NCBI GenBank assembly: GCA_026874595.1
Contig: JAPPUL010000079.1
Location: 301,001 to 365,000, forward strand
Reading direction: 5' to 3'
DNA length: 64,000 nucleotides
Source of the DNA: Sipunculus nudus
Taxonomy: Eukaryota; Annelida; Sipuncula; Golfingiida; Sipunculidae
Shown here piece after piece: positions 46,012 to 54,685 of the stretch. Position 1 is the first letter of the stretch. Each line of letters begins with the position of its first letter. The position numbers were made by a program, and so were the translations under genes. Under the pieces are notes generated by a model, which worked only from the letters and a program-made list of their open reading frames with translations, ran no database searches and was not told the DNA's origin.

Positions 46012-46887
46012 CTACTTAAGCTCTTCTTCCTCTTCTGCTTTAAAGAATTTGTAAAACTTTTCGTGTAATAAGGTCCTGTCTGGGTTATATTTCTCTTCGC
46101 GTAAACCCTCCCCTTCCCTCTTATATAAAATGTAGTATAAAATGTTTGTTGTGTTTGGTTCATATCGTTCGTAGCGACTTATATGTCCTATATATATTTG
46201 ATTGTTTCCTATACTCATATTTTGTCTATCTACTTCTCGTAATATATTTTGGGGCTTAAAATCATCTCCAAAAGTATATTGCTCTATCTTCTTATTTGAA
46301 TCATCATAAAATATTATCCGTGACAATACATCTTTCCCTTTCCATATCAAATTATAAGACCCCGTAAGTTCCATCTCATTTGAATATATATTATTTCCAT
46401 ACTTTTCTACCCTCTTTAAATTCTGTGTCTTTTCATCCCAGCTATATCTATTATAGCTTATTACTCGCCCTGTTAGCCCTTTATAATACTTCTCACTTAC
46501 CAAAGTCGGAGTCTCAAGAAAATTATATTCATATCTAATTACATAATATGGTAAGTTCTGGGCATTTACGTATTGCGTTAGCTTTACTAGGTCTACTCCT
46601 TTATCCATATCATATTCCCTCGTATAGTAACCTGAGGATATTACTCGTCCCTCATCATCATAAAATACTCGGAAATAGGCTTTCGATTTCTCAAGCTCTT
46701 CTTTCTTTATCTCGTCAATAGCATTGAAATCTGATACCTTATACAAATAATTCTCTTTAGCCTTATAAAACTTCTCTGTCCCATATTGATAATCTAATAT
46801 GTCCACTCGCCCTTGTCCGTATATTTTATATACTACAAGCAAAAGCACCACCAATAAAACCTTTATAACCAATAGCTTCTTTAACAT
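46012..46887 (-). CDS. Exported protein of unknown function
   Basis: The 291-residue protein has a signal peptide (residues 1-24, ending near IYG-QG) and then a soluble part rich in Tyr, Lys and Asp, with repeated short strands like AYFRVFYDDEGRVISSGYYTREY and IIFYDDSNKKIEQYTFGD, which recall the beta-hairpin style of MORN/YD-like repeats. I recognise no family. A stretch (KAYFRVF) is similar to one in the divergent lipoprotein gene at 47288 (SQYFKVF), so the two may be related. It is followed by a 12-bp tandem repeat (45976-45999). Confidence 0.65.
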   Translation of the reverse strand: MLKKLLVIKVLLVVLLLVVYKIYGQGRVDILDYQYGTEKFYKAKENYLYKVSDFNAIDEIKKEELEKSKAYFRVFYDDEGRVISSGYYTREYDMDKGVDLVKLTQYVNAQNLPYYVIRYEYNFLETPTLVSEKYYKGLTGRVISYNRYSWDEKTQNLKRVEKYGNNIYSNEMELTGSYNLIWKGKDVLSRIIFYDDSNKKIEQYTFGDDFKPQNILREVDRQNMSIGNNQIYIGHISRYERYEPNTTNILYYILYKREGEGLREEKYNPDRTLLHEKFYKFFKAEEEEELK

Positions 46888-47287
46888 TTTATCTTTTATT
46901 ACTCCATTATTATGTTTATTATGTTTTTGTTATAGCCTGCCTTATAAATCATTTTATAATTTCTTGCCTTTTTCTTAACTTAAGTTTATAACCTATTCCT
47001 CGGCTATATTTACCCTTTTTTTGATTTTTTATATTTTTTATATTAATACATGTAATAGTTTTTTGGGGCATTTTACTACATAGTACTAATCTAAATGTTA
47101 TCTTTAGATTAGTAACTAGATTTGAAACAAATTACTTTCTCTTAACATTTTTAAATCTTGTGTTTATATATTATATTTTTAGCTTTATCTAAAAAAAAGC
47201 ATTTTCTTGAAAAGTATTTTGTTTAGAGCATTTTCTTTAGTAGAATATTCTTAACTATTTATTATCGACTTATTTTATGGAGGCGAT
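46888..47287. other. 400-bp divergent region with inverted repeat
   Basis: No gene. It separates two exported-protein genes read outwards and so must hold both promoters. It is very A/T-rich. A perfect 12-bp inverted repeat lies at 47084-47114. TATATT/TATAAA-like -10 boxes are numerous, and none can be chosen safely. A doubled AGCATTTTCTT motif lies at about 47199-47242. Confidence 0.55.
47084..47114. promoter_or_regulatory. 12-bp perfect inverted repeat, possible operator
   Basis: TACTAATCTAAA at 47084-47095 pairs exactly with TTTAGATTAGTA at 47103-47114 with a 7-base loop (TGTTATC). There is no T-run after the repeat on either strand, so it does not look like a terminator. It lies about 170 bp upstream of the plus-strand gene and 195 bp upstream of the minus-strand gene. 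Confidence 0.6.
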
Positions 47288-47851
47288 TTGCATCTCTTAT
47301 TAATTATTATTTCTATATTTATATTCTCTTGCTCTTCTGACAAAAGTAATGTTGGAGATAATCTAAACTTGGATTATCGTACCGTTAAGTATTATTCTAA
47401 GGAAAATCAGGTGGACCCTCTTAAACTAACTGATTTAAATTCCTCTTCGCAATATTTTAAGGTCTTTACTATTCAAAGTACTAAAAGACGTACTAAAGAA
47501 GAGTTTTATAAGCGTGGCAGACTCATTTGGTATAAAACATTTTCATATAACGACGATGGCTCTATTAGAAATACTATATTCTATAACAAACTCAATAACA
47601 AAATTAGAGAGCTTTTACTAAAAGATACCAAAATCGTTTTTCGTACCGAATACATTTATTCCTCTGATGACAAAACATTAATTGAAATCCAGCGTTTTAA
47701 AGATAGCAAAATTAAGAGTGGTTGGTGGGTCACTTTTGATAAGACCCGTAGGCCCATTAAACGAGTTCTTTATGATAATGGCAAAATTAAAGAGTCTTTC
47801 ACTAACTCCAAGAACTCCAAAAACCTCAAGAATCCTAAAAACTCTAACTAA
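47288..47851 (+). CDS. Lipoprotein of unknown function
   Basis: The 187-residue protein starts with a TTG at 47288, which is preceded by GGAGG at close range; an ATG overlapping at 47277 is out of frame. The signal peptide ends in the lipobox FIFSC (Cys about residue 15), then SSDKS. The mature part is rich in Lys, Tyr and Asn with a SQYFKVF stretch, YKRGRLIWYKTFSYNDDGSI and YDNGKIKESF; this hairpin-like style recalls MORN-type proteins and the divergent gene at 46012. The C-terminus is a degenerate 3-residue repeat (NSK/NSK/NLK/NPK/NSN). It ends 9 bp from guaA's stop, tail to tail. Confidence 0.7.
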   Translation: MHLLLIIISIFIFSCSSDKSNVGDNLNLDYRTVKYYSKENQVDPLKLTDLNSSSQYFKVFTIQSTKRRTKEEFYKRGRLIWYKTFSYNDDGSIRNTIFYNKLNNKIRELLLKDTKIVFRTEYIYSSDDKTLIEIQRFKDSKIKSGWWVTFDKTRRPIKRVLYDNGKIKESFTNSKNSKNLKNPKNSN

Positions 47852-47860
47852 TAATAAATC

Positions 47861-49429
47861 CTACTCCCATTCTATCGTTCCAGGAGGTTTAGAGGTTACA
47901 TCATACACAACGCGGTTTACTCCATATACCTCGTTTATTATACGACTTGATATTCTGCCAAGTACATCCGGTGGAAATACATACCAATTCGCTGTCATAC
48001 CGTCTTTACTATTTACACATCTTATTCCTATAACATTATCATAAGTCCTCTTATCTCCCATAACCCCAACTGTCTTTACCGGCAATAATACCGCAAACGC
48101 TTGCCATATCTTATCATATAACCCAGCCTCTTTTATCTCCTCAAGCAATATCTTGTCGGATAACCTAAGTATCTTAAGTCGGAACTTTGTTACCTCTCCT
48201 ATAACTCGTATGGCAAGTCCTGGTCCCGGAAACGGATGACGCCATACCCACTCTATCGGCAAGCCAAGCTCTTCTCCTATCTTTCTTACCTCGTCTTTAA
48301 ATAGTTCCTTTAACGGTTCGACTATCTTGAAATCCATTACCTTCGGAAGCCCGCCTACATTATGATGCGACTTTATCACTTCCGATGGGTTGTTTGGTAA
48401 TGAGCTCTCTATTATGTCCGGGTATAAAGTCCCTTGTACTAAAACATTTGCTCCGCCTAGTCTCTTCGCTGCTTCCTCAAATATCCTTATGAATTCATGT
48501 CCTATCCGCTTTCGCTTTTCCTCAGGATCCTCTATCCCTTCAAGCTTTTTTAAAAATCTTTCTTCTGCTTTTATGATATTAAGCTTTATTTTAAAATGAT
48601 CTTCAAATAGCATAACTACTCCCTCCCTCTCTCCCTCACGCAAAAGTCCATTATCCACAAAGATACAATTTAATTTGTTGCCTATTGCCTTATTTATTAG
48701 AAGTGCTGCTACCGCTGAGTCAACCCCTCCGCTTAACCCGCATACTACCTCCTCATCCCCTATCTCAGCACGTATACGCTCAAGTATCTCCTCTATACAC
48801 GAGCGCTCCGTCCAAGTGCCACTTAACATGCTTATTTCATATAAAAAGTTTTTAAGCATCCTCTCCCCATATTCGGTATGCATTACTTCCGGATGAAACT
48901 GTAAACAATATATTTGAGCTTTATCGTCGGTCTTTACTATTGCTGCGTACTTTGTATCTTTTGTCTTGCCTATACAACGAAAGCCAGCGGGAAGCCTTCT
49001 TACGCTATCTCCATGACTCATCCATACCATAGAACCATCAGATACTCCTAAGAAGAATTTATCTCCACCTCCATTCCCTCCTCCACCAACAATCTCTAAA
49101 TGTGCTTTCCCGTACTCTCCTCCCTTATCCCCTCTATTTACTTCTCCTCCAAGTAAATCTACTACCACTTGCATCCCGTAACATATTCCAAGTATTGGCA
49201 GTTTTGAACCTAGTATCTCTTTTATATTCTCATATTTGCCACCATCCATATATACGCTTTGAGGACCGCCTGATAATATCACTGCCTTTGTATTCTTACT
49301 CTTAAGCTCTTTTAATCTCGTCTTATATGACAATATTTCACAATACACTCTTTGTTCCCGGACTTTGCGTGCTATTAATTTTGTATATTGTGAACCAAAA
49401 TCAAGTATTGATACTGTCTGTCTTTTCAC
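47861..49429 (-). CDS. guaA: GMP synthase (glutamine-hydrolysing)
   Basis: The 522-residue protein makes GMP from XMP, glutamine and ATP. The N-terminal glutamine amidotransferase has GICYGMQ near 80 with the catalytic Cys and the His/Glu pair in FHPEV near 176; the ATP pyrophosphatase has the PP-loop SGGVDSAVAALL near 232; the C-terminal dimerisation domain ends in KPPGTIEWE. It lies 78 bp after the IMP dehydrogenase gene, so the two steps from IMP to GMP are likely cotranscribed. Confidence 0.97.
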   Translation of the reverse strand: MKRQTVSILDFGSQYTKLIARKVREQRVYCEILSYKTRLKELKSKNTKAVILSGGPQSVYMDGGKYENIKEILGSKLPILGICYGMQVVVDLLGGEVNRGDKGGEYGKAHLEIVGGGGNGGGDKFFLGVSDGSMVWMSHGDSVRRLPAGFRCIGKTKDTKYAAIVKTDDKAQIYCLQFHPEVMHTEYGERMLKNFLYEISMLSGTWTERSCIEEILERIRAEIGDEEVVCGLSGGVDSAVAALLINKAIGNKLNCIFVDNGLLREGEREGVVMLFEDHFKIKLNIIKAEERFLKKLEGIEDPEEKRKRIGHEFIRIFEEAAKRLGGANVLVQGTLYPDIIESSLPNNPSEVIKSHHNVGGLPKVMDFKIVEPLKELFKDEVRKIGEELGLPIEWVWRHPFPGPGLAIRVIGEVTKFRLKILRLSDKILLEEIKEAGLYDKIWQAFAVLLPVKTVGVMGDKRTYDNVIGIRCVNSKDGMTANWYVFPPDVLGRISSRIINEVYGVNRVVYDVTSKPPGTIEWE

Positions 49430-49507
49430 CCTTTTTACATCCTTACCTTATAATAGCTTATATCTACTAGTACCTACTTACTGGATCCTACCTCTATTAT
49501 AAAAAAA

Positions 49508-50671
49508 CTACTTGCCCATACCCACGGATTGGGCCCTCTGATGGCCTTTACCTTCTGTCCTTATACTATATGCTACTATTAATTCGCTTGCTTGCATCTC
49601 GGATATGTTTGCTGCTCCGCAATTACCCATAGACGTTTTAAGTGCTCCCACCAGGTTTTGACTCCCATCGTCATATCTTGTCGGACCATACAATATCTCC
49701 TCTAAACTACCCTTTACTCCTACTTCTATTCGAGTGCCACGAGGTAGTAATATGCTGGGTGTTGCCATCCCCCAATGAAAACCCTTACCAGGTGATTCTT
49801 TTGCTCGCGCAAATGCTGAGCCTATCATTACACCATCTGCTCCCGATGCCACTGCCTTACATATATCTCCTCCCCCGCGCATCCCACCATCTGTTATTAC
49901 AGGTACATATCGTCCGTGCTTCTTATAATATGCATCTCTTGCAAATGCTGCATCTGCTGTTGCCGTTATCTGCGGAACTCCTATCCCTAATACTTCTCGG
50001 GTTGTACAGGCTGCCCCAGGTCCAACTCCTATTAAAATACCATCTATTCCACATTCCATAAGCTCAAATGCCGCTTCGTAACTTACTGTGTTACCTACTA
50101 TGACAGGTACTCTTCCCATCAGCTTACAAAATTTACCAAAATCTAAATTCTCATACTGCTTTGAATAATGTCTTGCTGTTGTTACTGTCGATTGCACCAC
50201 GAATATATCTACTCCTGACGATAACGCTACCTCTCCATAACGTTCTGCGTTAGGTGGAGTCGATGATACTGCCGCTATAACACCTTTTGACTTTATCTGC
50301 TTTATTCGCTTTTCTATTAATTCATATTTTACCGGCTCTTTGTATATTTCTTGTAAGACATTCGTTACTTTCCCCTTTGGACTTGATATTATCTTTTCAA
50401 GTTCAGCTTCAGGATTCTCGTATTTGGTATATATCCCTTCTAGGTTTAATACTGCAAGACCGCCAAGTTCACCCATCCGTATCGCAAAATTACTGTCTAC
50501 TACTCCATCCATTGCCGAGGCTATTATCGGTATCTTAAGCTCTATATCACGTATCTTAAAACTTATATCTACATCATCCGGATCCAAAGTTATCTTACCT
50601 GGAACCAATGCTACATCATCAAAGCCATATGTTTGACGTGCCTTCCTACCCATCCCTATCCATATGCCCAT
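49508..50671 (-). CDS. guaB: IMP dehydrogenase without CBS domains (GuaB family)
   Basis: The 387-residue protein is a TIM-barrel IMPDH/GMP reductase family member. It has the catalytic loop GVGPGAACTTREVLGIGVPQ near 217 with the active Cys, GGMRGGGDICKAVASGADGVMIGS near 262 and the nucleotide site further on. The two CBS domains of classical GuaB are absent, so it is closest in build to the GuaB3/short type. GMP reductase is the alternative, but position next to guaA and the IMPDH-style CTT loop suggest NAD-dependent oxidation of IMP to XMP. Confidence 0.85.
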   Translation of the reverse strand: MGIWIGMGRKARQTYGFDDVALVPGKITLDPDDVDISFKIRDIELKIPIIASAMDGVVDSNFAIRMGELGGLAVLNLEGIYTKYENPEAELEKIISSPKGKVTNVLQEIYKEPVKYELIEKRIKQIKSKGVIAAVSSTPPNAERYGEVALSSGVDIFVVQSTVTTARHYSKQYENLDFGKFCKLMGRVPVIVGNTVSYEAAFELMECGIDGILIGVGPGAACTTREVLGIGVPQITATADAAFARDAYYKKHGRYVPVITDGGMRGGGDICKAVASGADGVMIGSAFARAKESPGKGFHWGMATPSILLPRGTRIEVGVKGSLEEILYGPTRYDDGSQNLVGALKTSMGNCGAANISEMQASELIVAYSIRTEGKGHQRAQSVGMGK

Positions 50672-50710
50672 TTTTTACTCCTCTTTTTCCTTTTTGTTTC
50701 TAATCTATTG

Positions 50711-52384
50711 CTACTTACCTCCTACCAAAAGCCTTTCTTTATACTTTATCGTTGCACATACAAAACTTCTAAATAATGGATGTACCGATTTTAACTTAGA
50801 TTTAAATTCAGGATGATATTGTACGCCTATATACCAAGCATGTCCTTTTATCTCAACCGCCTCAACCAAATCTTTTGCCTCATGTATTCCTACCACCTTC
50901 ATACCATACTCATCCAATATCTCCCTATACTTATTTGAAACTTCGTATCTGTGTCTGTGTCGCTCTTTTATATATGCTCCCTTATAGGCTTTGTAGACTT
51001 TACTATCTTCATCTATTAACCGTGCTTCATAATCTCCAAGCCGCATTGTCCCCCCAAGATCACATACCTTATGCTGCTCCTCCAAAAGACTTATTACCGG
51101 ATACTTTGTTGCTTTATCAAATTCTGTTGAGTTTGCTCCACTTAGTTTACATACCTCTTGCGCATACTCTATTACCATACATTGCATCCCAAGGCATATC
51201 CCAAATGTCGGGACCCCATGCTCTCGCCCGTAGGTACAGGCTAGTAACTTCCCCTCTATCCCTCGCTCTCCAAAACCACTTGCTATTATTATCCCATCTA
51301 CTCCTTTAAATGTTCCATCCACTATATCATCCCTTAGCTCCTCTGAATGTACTCGCTTTATCTTTACTGCACTGTTATTTGACATCCCCCCATGTTGAAT
51401 AGCCGCATATAGACTTTTATACGCATCTTGTAAATCTATATATTTTCCCACCACTGCTATTGTTACTTCATGTTTTGGCGATTTCGTTCTATTTACTAAC
51501 TCCTTCCACTCCCTTAAATCACCTTCTCTCCACTCCATCCCAAACTTATCTAATATCACTTTATCAAGCCTTTCTTGACTATATAAAAGAGGTACTTCGT
51601 ATATTGTTGTTGTTATGTCTAGTGCCTGGATCACTGCTGCGTAATCAACATCGCAAAATAACGATATCTTCTCCTTCATCTCATGCGACATTCCCTTCGA
51701 TACTCGGCAAAGTAATATATCAGGACGTATCCCCAGTGAGCGAAGCTCCTTTACGCTATGTTGCGTTGGCTTTGTCTTATATTCCCCTGCTGATGCTATT
51801 AAGGGAATTAAAGTTAAATGGATAAATAATGAACCCTTGGAACCTAACTCGTGTGATAATTGTCTTATCGCTTCTAAAAATGGTATGCTCTCTATATCGC
51901 CTACCGTCCCCCCTATCTCAACTATTACAAAATCTGCTTTGCTTGCTTTTGATACGTTTTTTATCCTAAGCTTTATCTCATCTGTTATATGTGGTATAAC
52001 CTGGACTGTTTGTCCGCTATATTCTCCCCGCCTCTCTCGCTCTATTACACTAAGATATATTTGCCCCGTCGTTACGCTGTTTATTTTAAGCAATTCTACC
52101 TCGCTTGTGAATCGCTCATAATTCCCTATGTCAAGATCCGTCTCTGCTCCGTCCGATGTCACGTATACTTCCCCATGCTGATAGGGCGACATCGTCCCTG
52201 GATCTATATTTATATAAGGATCCATCTTTTGCAATGATACCTTATATCCTTGACTCTCCAATAAACACGCTATCGACGACGCTGCTATCCCTTTCCCTAA
52301 AGATGATGTTACCCCGCCAGTTACGAATATATATCTACTCCCTTCATTCATAGCTACATTCATCGCTATTTTGCCTCTTTGCAT
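50711..52384 (-). CDS. pyrG: CTP synthase
   Basis: The 557-residue protein makes CTP from UTP, ATP and glutamine. The synthase half has IFVTGGVTSSLGKGIAASS near 19-37 and KMDPYINIDPGTMSPYQHGEVYVT near 53; the glutamine amidotransferase half has FGICLGMQCMVIEY near 400 with the catalytic Cys and YHPEF near 530. Three Met codons compete for the start (52384, 52363, 52351); conserved sequence begins after the last of them. It is followed by guaB at 39 bp. Confidence 0.96.
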   Translation of the reverse strand: MQRGKIAMNVAMNEGSRYIFVTGGVTSSLGKGIAASSIACLLESQGYKVSLQKMDPYINIDPGTMSPYQHGEVYVTSDGAETDLDIGNYERFTSEVELLKINSVTTGQIYLSVIERERRGEYSGQTVQVIPHITDEIKLRIKNVSKASKADFVIVEIGGTVGDIESIPFLEAIRQLSHELGSKGSLFIHLTLIPLIASAGEYKTKPTQHSVKELRSLGIRPDILLCRVSKGMSHEMKEKISLFCDVDYAAVIQALDITTTIYEVPLLYSQERLDKVILDKFGMEWREGDLREWKELVNRTKSPKHEVTIAVVGKYIDLQDAYKSLYAAIQHGGMSNNSAVKIKRVHSEELRDDIVDGTFKGVDGIIIASGFGERGIEGKLLACTYGREHGVPTFGICLGMQCMVIEYAQEVCKLSGANSTEFDKATKYPVISLLEEQHKVCDLGGTMRLGDYEARLIDEDSKVYKAYKGAYIKERHRHRYEVSNKYREILDEYGMKVVGIHEAKDLVEAVEIKGHAWYIGVQYHPEFKSKLKSVHPLFRSFVCATIKYKERLLVGGK

Positions 52385-52495
52385 TATCCCTTCGTTTTGC
52401 CATATCCCTTCTTTTTCAACCTTGTAATACTACTTTATAAACAAAACTATATCTTTCCTAAACTTTAAACATTACAGTATAATAAATTTTTACTC

Positions 52496-52523
52496 TACTC
52501 GCTCTTTTATACTCGCTCTTTTT
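52496..52523 (-). repeat. 14-bp tandem duplication upstream of pyrG
   Basis: Two copies (52496-52509 and 52510-52523) of TACTCGCTCTTTTA on the plus strand, differing at one base. Confidence 0.8.
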
Positions 52524-52610
52524 AAGAGAACCTTTTCTTTATTTTAAAATAGCCTTAAACCCTTTTTAAAAATAGACTCCATTTTATGCCAAAAGAAAAT
52601 ATTAACAACT

Positions 52611-52638
52611 TTGCATTCCCAAATTCTTTAATTATATA
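52611..52638 (+). promoter_or_regulatory. Possible sigma-70 promoter for mqnD-hisC group
   Basis: TTGCAT at 52611-52616 and TATATA at 52633-52638 are separated by 16 bases. The match is moderate, in a very A/T-rich region, so it is tentative. Confidence 0.3.
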
Positions 52639-52746
52639 GTTTATATAGTTGCGTTTTGTTATTTTCATTATCTTATATTTTGTATATTGTCTTCCTACCA
52701 TTTATTAATAGAGACAATTAATTTAATACCTCTTACTAGGAAACTT

Positions 52747-53589
52747 ATGAAAAAAACTAATATCACTATAGGTCATAGCCCCGACTCTGATGACGCTTTT
52801 ATGTTTTATCCCATCGCTAAGTCCAAAATCGACCTCCACCATTTTAATTTTATTCATGTTATTGAAAGTATTGAATCTCTAAATCAGAAAGCTCTAAATT
52901 CTAAGCTCGATGTTAGTGCTATCTCTATCCACGCTTATCCCGCTTTGCAACAAAATTATGCCTTCCTATCTTCAGGTGCTAGCATGGGATATAACTATGG
53001 GCCTATTTTGGTCTCCAAAAATAATTCATTAACCATAAAGGATATTAAAAAATCAAGAATTGCCGTGCCTGGGAAATTAACTAGTGCTTACCTTGCTATG
53101 AGACTCTTTGAGAGCAACTTTGAAGCTGTGTTTTTACCTTTTGATAAAATTATTGATGCAATAAAAGAAGATGAGACTATTGACTTTGGCATAATTATTC
53201 ATGAAGGGCAACTGCTTTATCATAACATCGGGCTCTCGCTTGTTTTGGACCTTGGCAAATGGTGGTTTAATAAATTTAACCTTCCTCTTCCTCTTGGCGC
53301 TAATGTCATTAAACGTTCAATCGATATGAAAGACATAAAGCTTATTTCCAATATCCTAAAAAATAGCATCATTTACTCCCTAGAAAACAGAACTGACGCT
53401 ATGAACTATGCTATGAAGTATGCTGGCAATATGTCTTACTCGCTTGCTGATAAATTTGTTGGCATGTATGTAAATGACTATACTAAGGACTTTGGACAGG
53501 ATGGCAAAAATGCTGTTTCTAAATTTTTAGAGCTTGGATTTCTAAATGGTATCATCAAAACCAAGATAGATAATATTGACTTTTACTAA
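52747..53589 (+). CDS. mqnD: MqnD-like 1,4-dihydroxy-6-naphthoate synthase
   Basis: From the ATG at 52747 the protein has 280 residues, the MqnD size. The start ITIGHSPDSDDAFMFYPIA is the family signature, followed by the periplasmic-binding-like fold without signal peptide (SAISIHAYPALQQNYAFLSSGASMG near 60-84; ILVSKN; IAVPGKLTSAYLAMRLF). MqnD acts late in the futalosine route to menaquinone. No other gene of this pathway is in the window; if absent from the genome, the substrate would be different. AGGA lies 6 bases before the ATG. It begins a plus-strand group with hisC, 15 bp downstream. Confidence 0.82.
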   Translation: MKKTNITIGHSPDSDDAFMFYPIAKSKIDLHHFNFIHVIESIESLNQKALNSKLDVSAISIHAYPALQQNYAFLSSGASMGYNYGPILVSKNNSLTIKDIKKSRIAVPGKLTSAYLAMRLFESNFEAVFLPFDKIIDAIKEDETIDFGIIIHEGQLLYHNIGLSLVLDLGKWWFNKFNLPLPLGANVIKRSIDMKDIKLISNILKNSIIYSLENRTDAMNYAMKYAGNMSYSLADKFVGMYVNDYTKDFGQDGKNAVSKFLELGFLNGIIKTKIDNIDFY

Positions 53590-53604
53590 AATAATTTAAA
53601 GTGC

Positions 53605-54660
53605 ATGAATAAATTCTGGTCTTCTAACTTATTAAACTTAAAACCCTATGTGCCTGGTGAACAACCCTCTTCCAATACCAACATTATTAAACTAAATACT
53701 AACGAAAACCCTTACCCTCCTTCTCCTAAAATAAAAACCGCTGTCTTACAATATATACAAAACGAGAATATCGCCTTATATCCTGACCCCAACTGTACTA
53801 AACTAAAAAAGATTATCGCAAAACAATATTCCATTCCTACTGAGTCTATCTTCTGTGGAAATGGCTCTGATGAAATATTAAACCTTATCATAAAAGCTTT
53901 TATTCAACCCCCAAATGACCACATGCTTATTCCTTTCCCAAACTATTTCCTTTATGAAGTATTAGCTCAAGGTTATGGCATTAAATATTCCTATACCAAG
54001 CAACATAAGAATCTCAATATACACTTTGACGAGCTAATTAATTCTAACTCCAAAATCATATTTATCTCAAATCCAAACTCTCCAACAGGACGTCTACACA
54101 AACTAAACGACATAGACAGTCTTGCAACTAATTATAAAGGTTTAATCATTATCGATGAGGCTTATATCGACTTTGCCAATAACCATTTTGCCTCCTCTCT
54201 AAATCTAATCAATAAGCATAATAACATTATTGTCGTTAGAACTTTTTCTAAAGCCTTCTCTCTTGCATCAATTAGACTTGGATATGCTTTTGCTGCCCCA
54301 GATTTAATTCAAGGGCTTATGCGGCTTAAGGATAGTTACAATGTTAGTTCCCTAACTCAACTTATAGGTTCTGTGGCTATGCAAGATTACGATTATATGA
54401 AAGACAATGTAGCCAAAATAGTAAATACTAAAAACTCCCTTGTAAACTCTTTGGAAACACTTGGCTTTCAAATTATACCATCGCAGGCTAACTTTATCTT
54501 TTGTTCTCATAAAGATATTCATGCCAAACGCATTTTCAATTTCCTTAAAGAACATAATATCCTAGTTAGATATTTTGACCAGATTCAAAACTATATAAGG
54601 ATTTCGATAGGAAATGAGGCACAAATACAAAAACTAATTCATTACATCAAATTACTATAA
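53605..54660 (+). CDS. hisC: Histidinol-phosphate aminotransferase family (HisC)
   Basis: The 351-residue protein is a fold-type I PLP aminotransferase of the HisC subgroup: LKPYVPGEQ near 12, LNTNENPYPPSP near 29-40, FCGNGSDEILNLIIKAF near 84, SNPNSPTGR near 152, IIDEAYIDFA near 176 and TFSKAFSLASIRLGYA near 210 with the PLP lysine. It transaminates imidazole-acetol phosphate with glutamate; such enzymes can also serve aromatic amino acids. No other histidine gene is present here. Length is normal. Confidence 0.9.
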   Translation: MNKFWSSNLLNLKPYVPGEQPSSNTNIIKLNTNENPYPPSPKIKTAVLQYIQNENIALYPDPNCTKLKKIIAKQYSIPTESIFCGNGSDEILNLIIKAFIQPPNDHMLIPFPNYFLYEVLAQGYGIKYSYTKQHKNLNIHFDELINSNSKIIFISNPNSPTGRLHKLNDIDSLATNYKGLIIIDEAYIDFANNHFASSLNLINKHNNIIVVRTFSKAFSLASIRLGYAFAAPDLIQGLMRLKDSYNVSSLTQLIGSVAMQDYDYMKDNVAKIVNTKNSLVNSLETLGFQIIPSQANFIFCSHKDIHAKRIFNFLKEHNILVRYFDQIQNYIRISIGNEAQIQKLIHYIKLL

Positions 54661-54685
54661 CTATATATCAATTTAAAAAAAACTC

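Larger units (their letters stand above)
52385..52746. other. 362-bp divergent region between pyrG and mqnD
   Basis: No gene that I accept (the mqnD frame extends upstream to 52687, but without family sequence). It must hold promoters for pyrG and for the plus-strand group. Contains a 14-bp tandem duplication at 52496-52523 and a possible plus-strand promoter at 52611-52638. Confidence 0.55.

Noticed and set aside
47084-47114. Inverted repeat considered as a terminator
   Set aside because: No run of T follows on either strand, and it lies upstream of both neighbouring genes.
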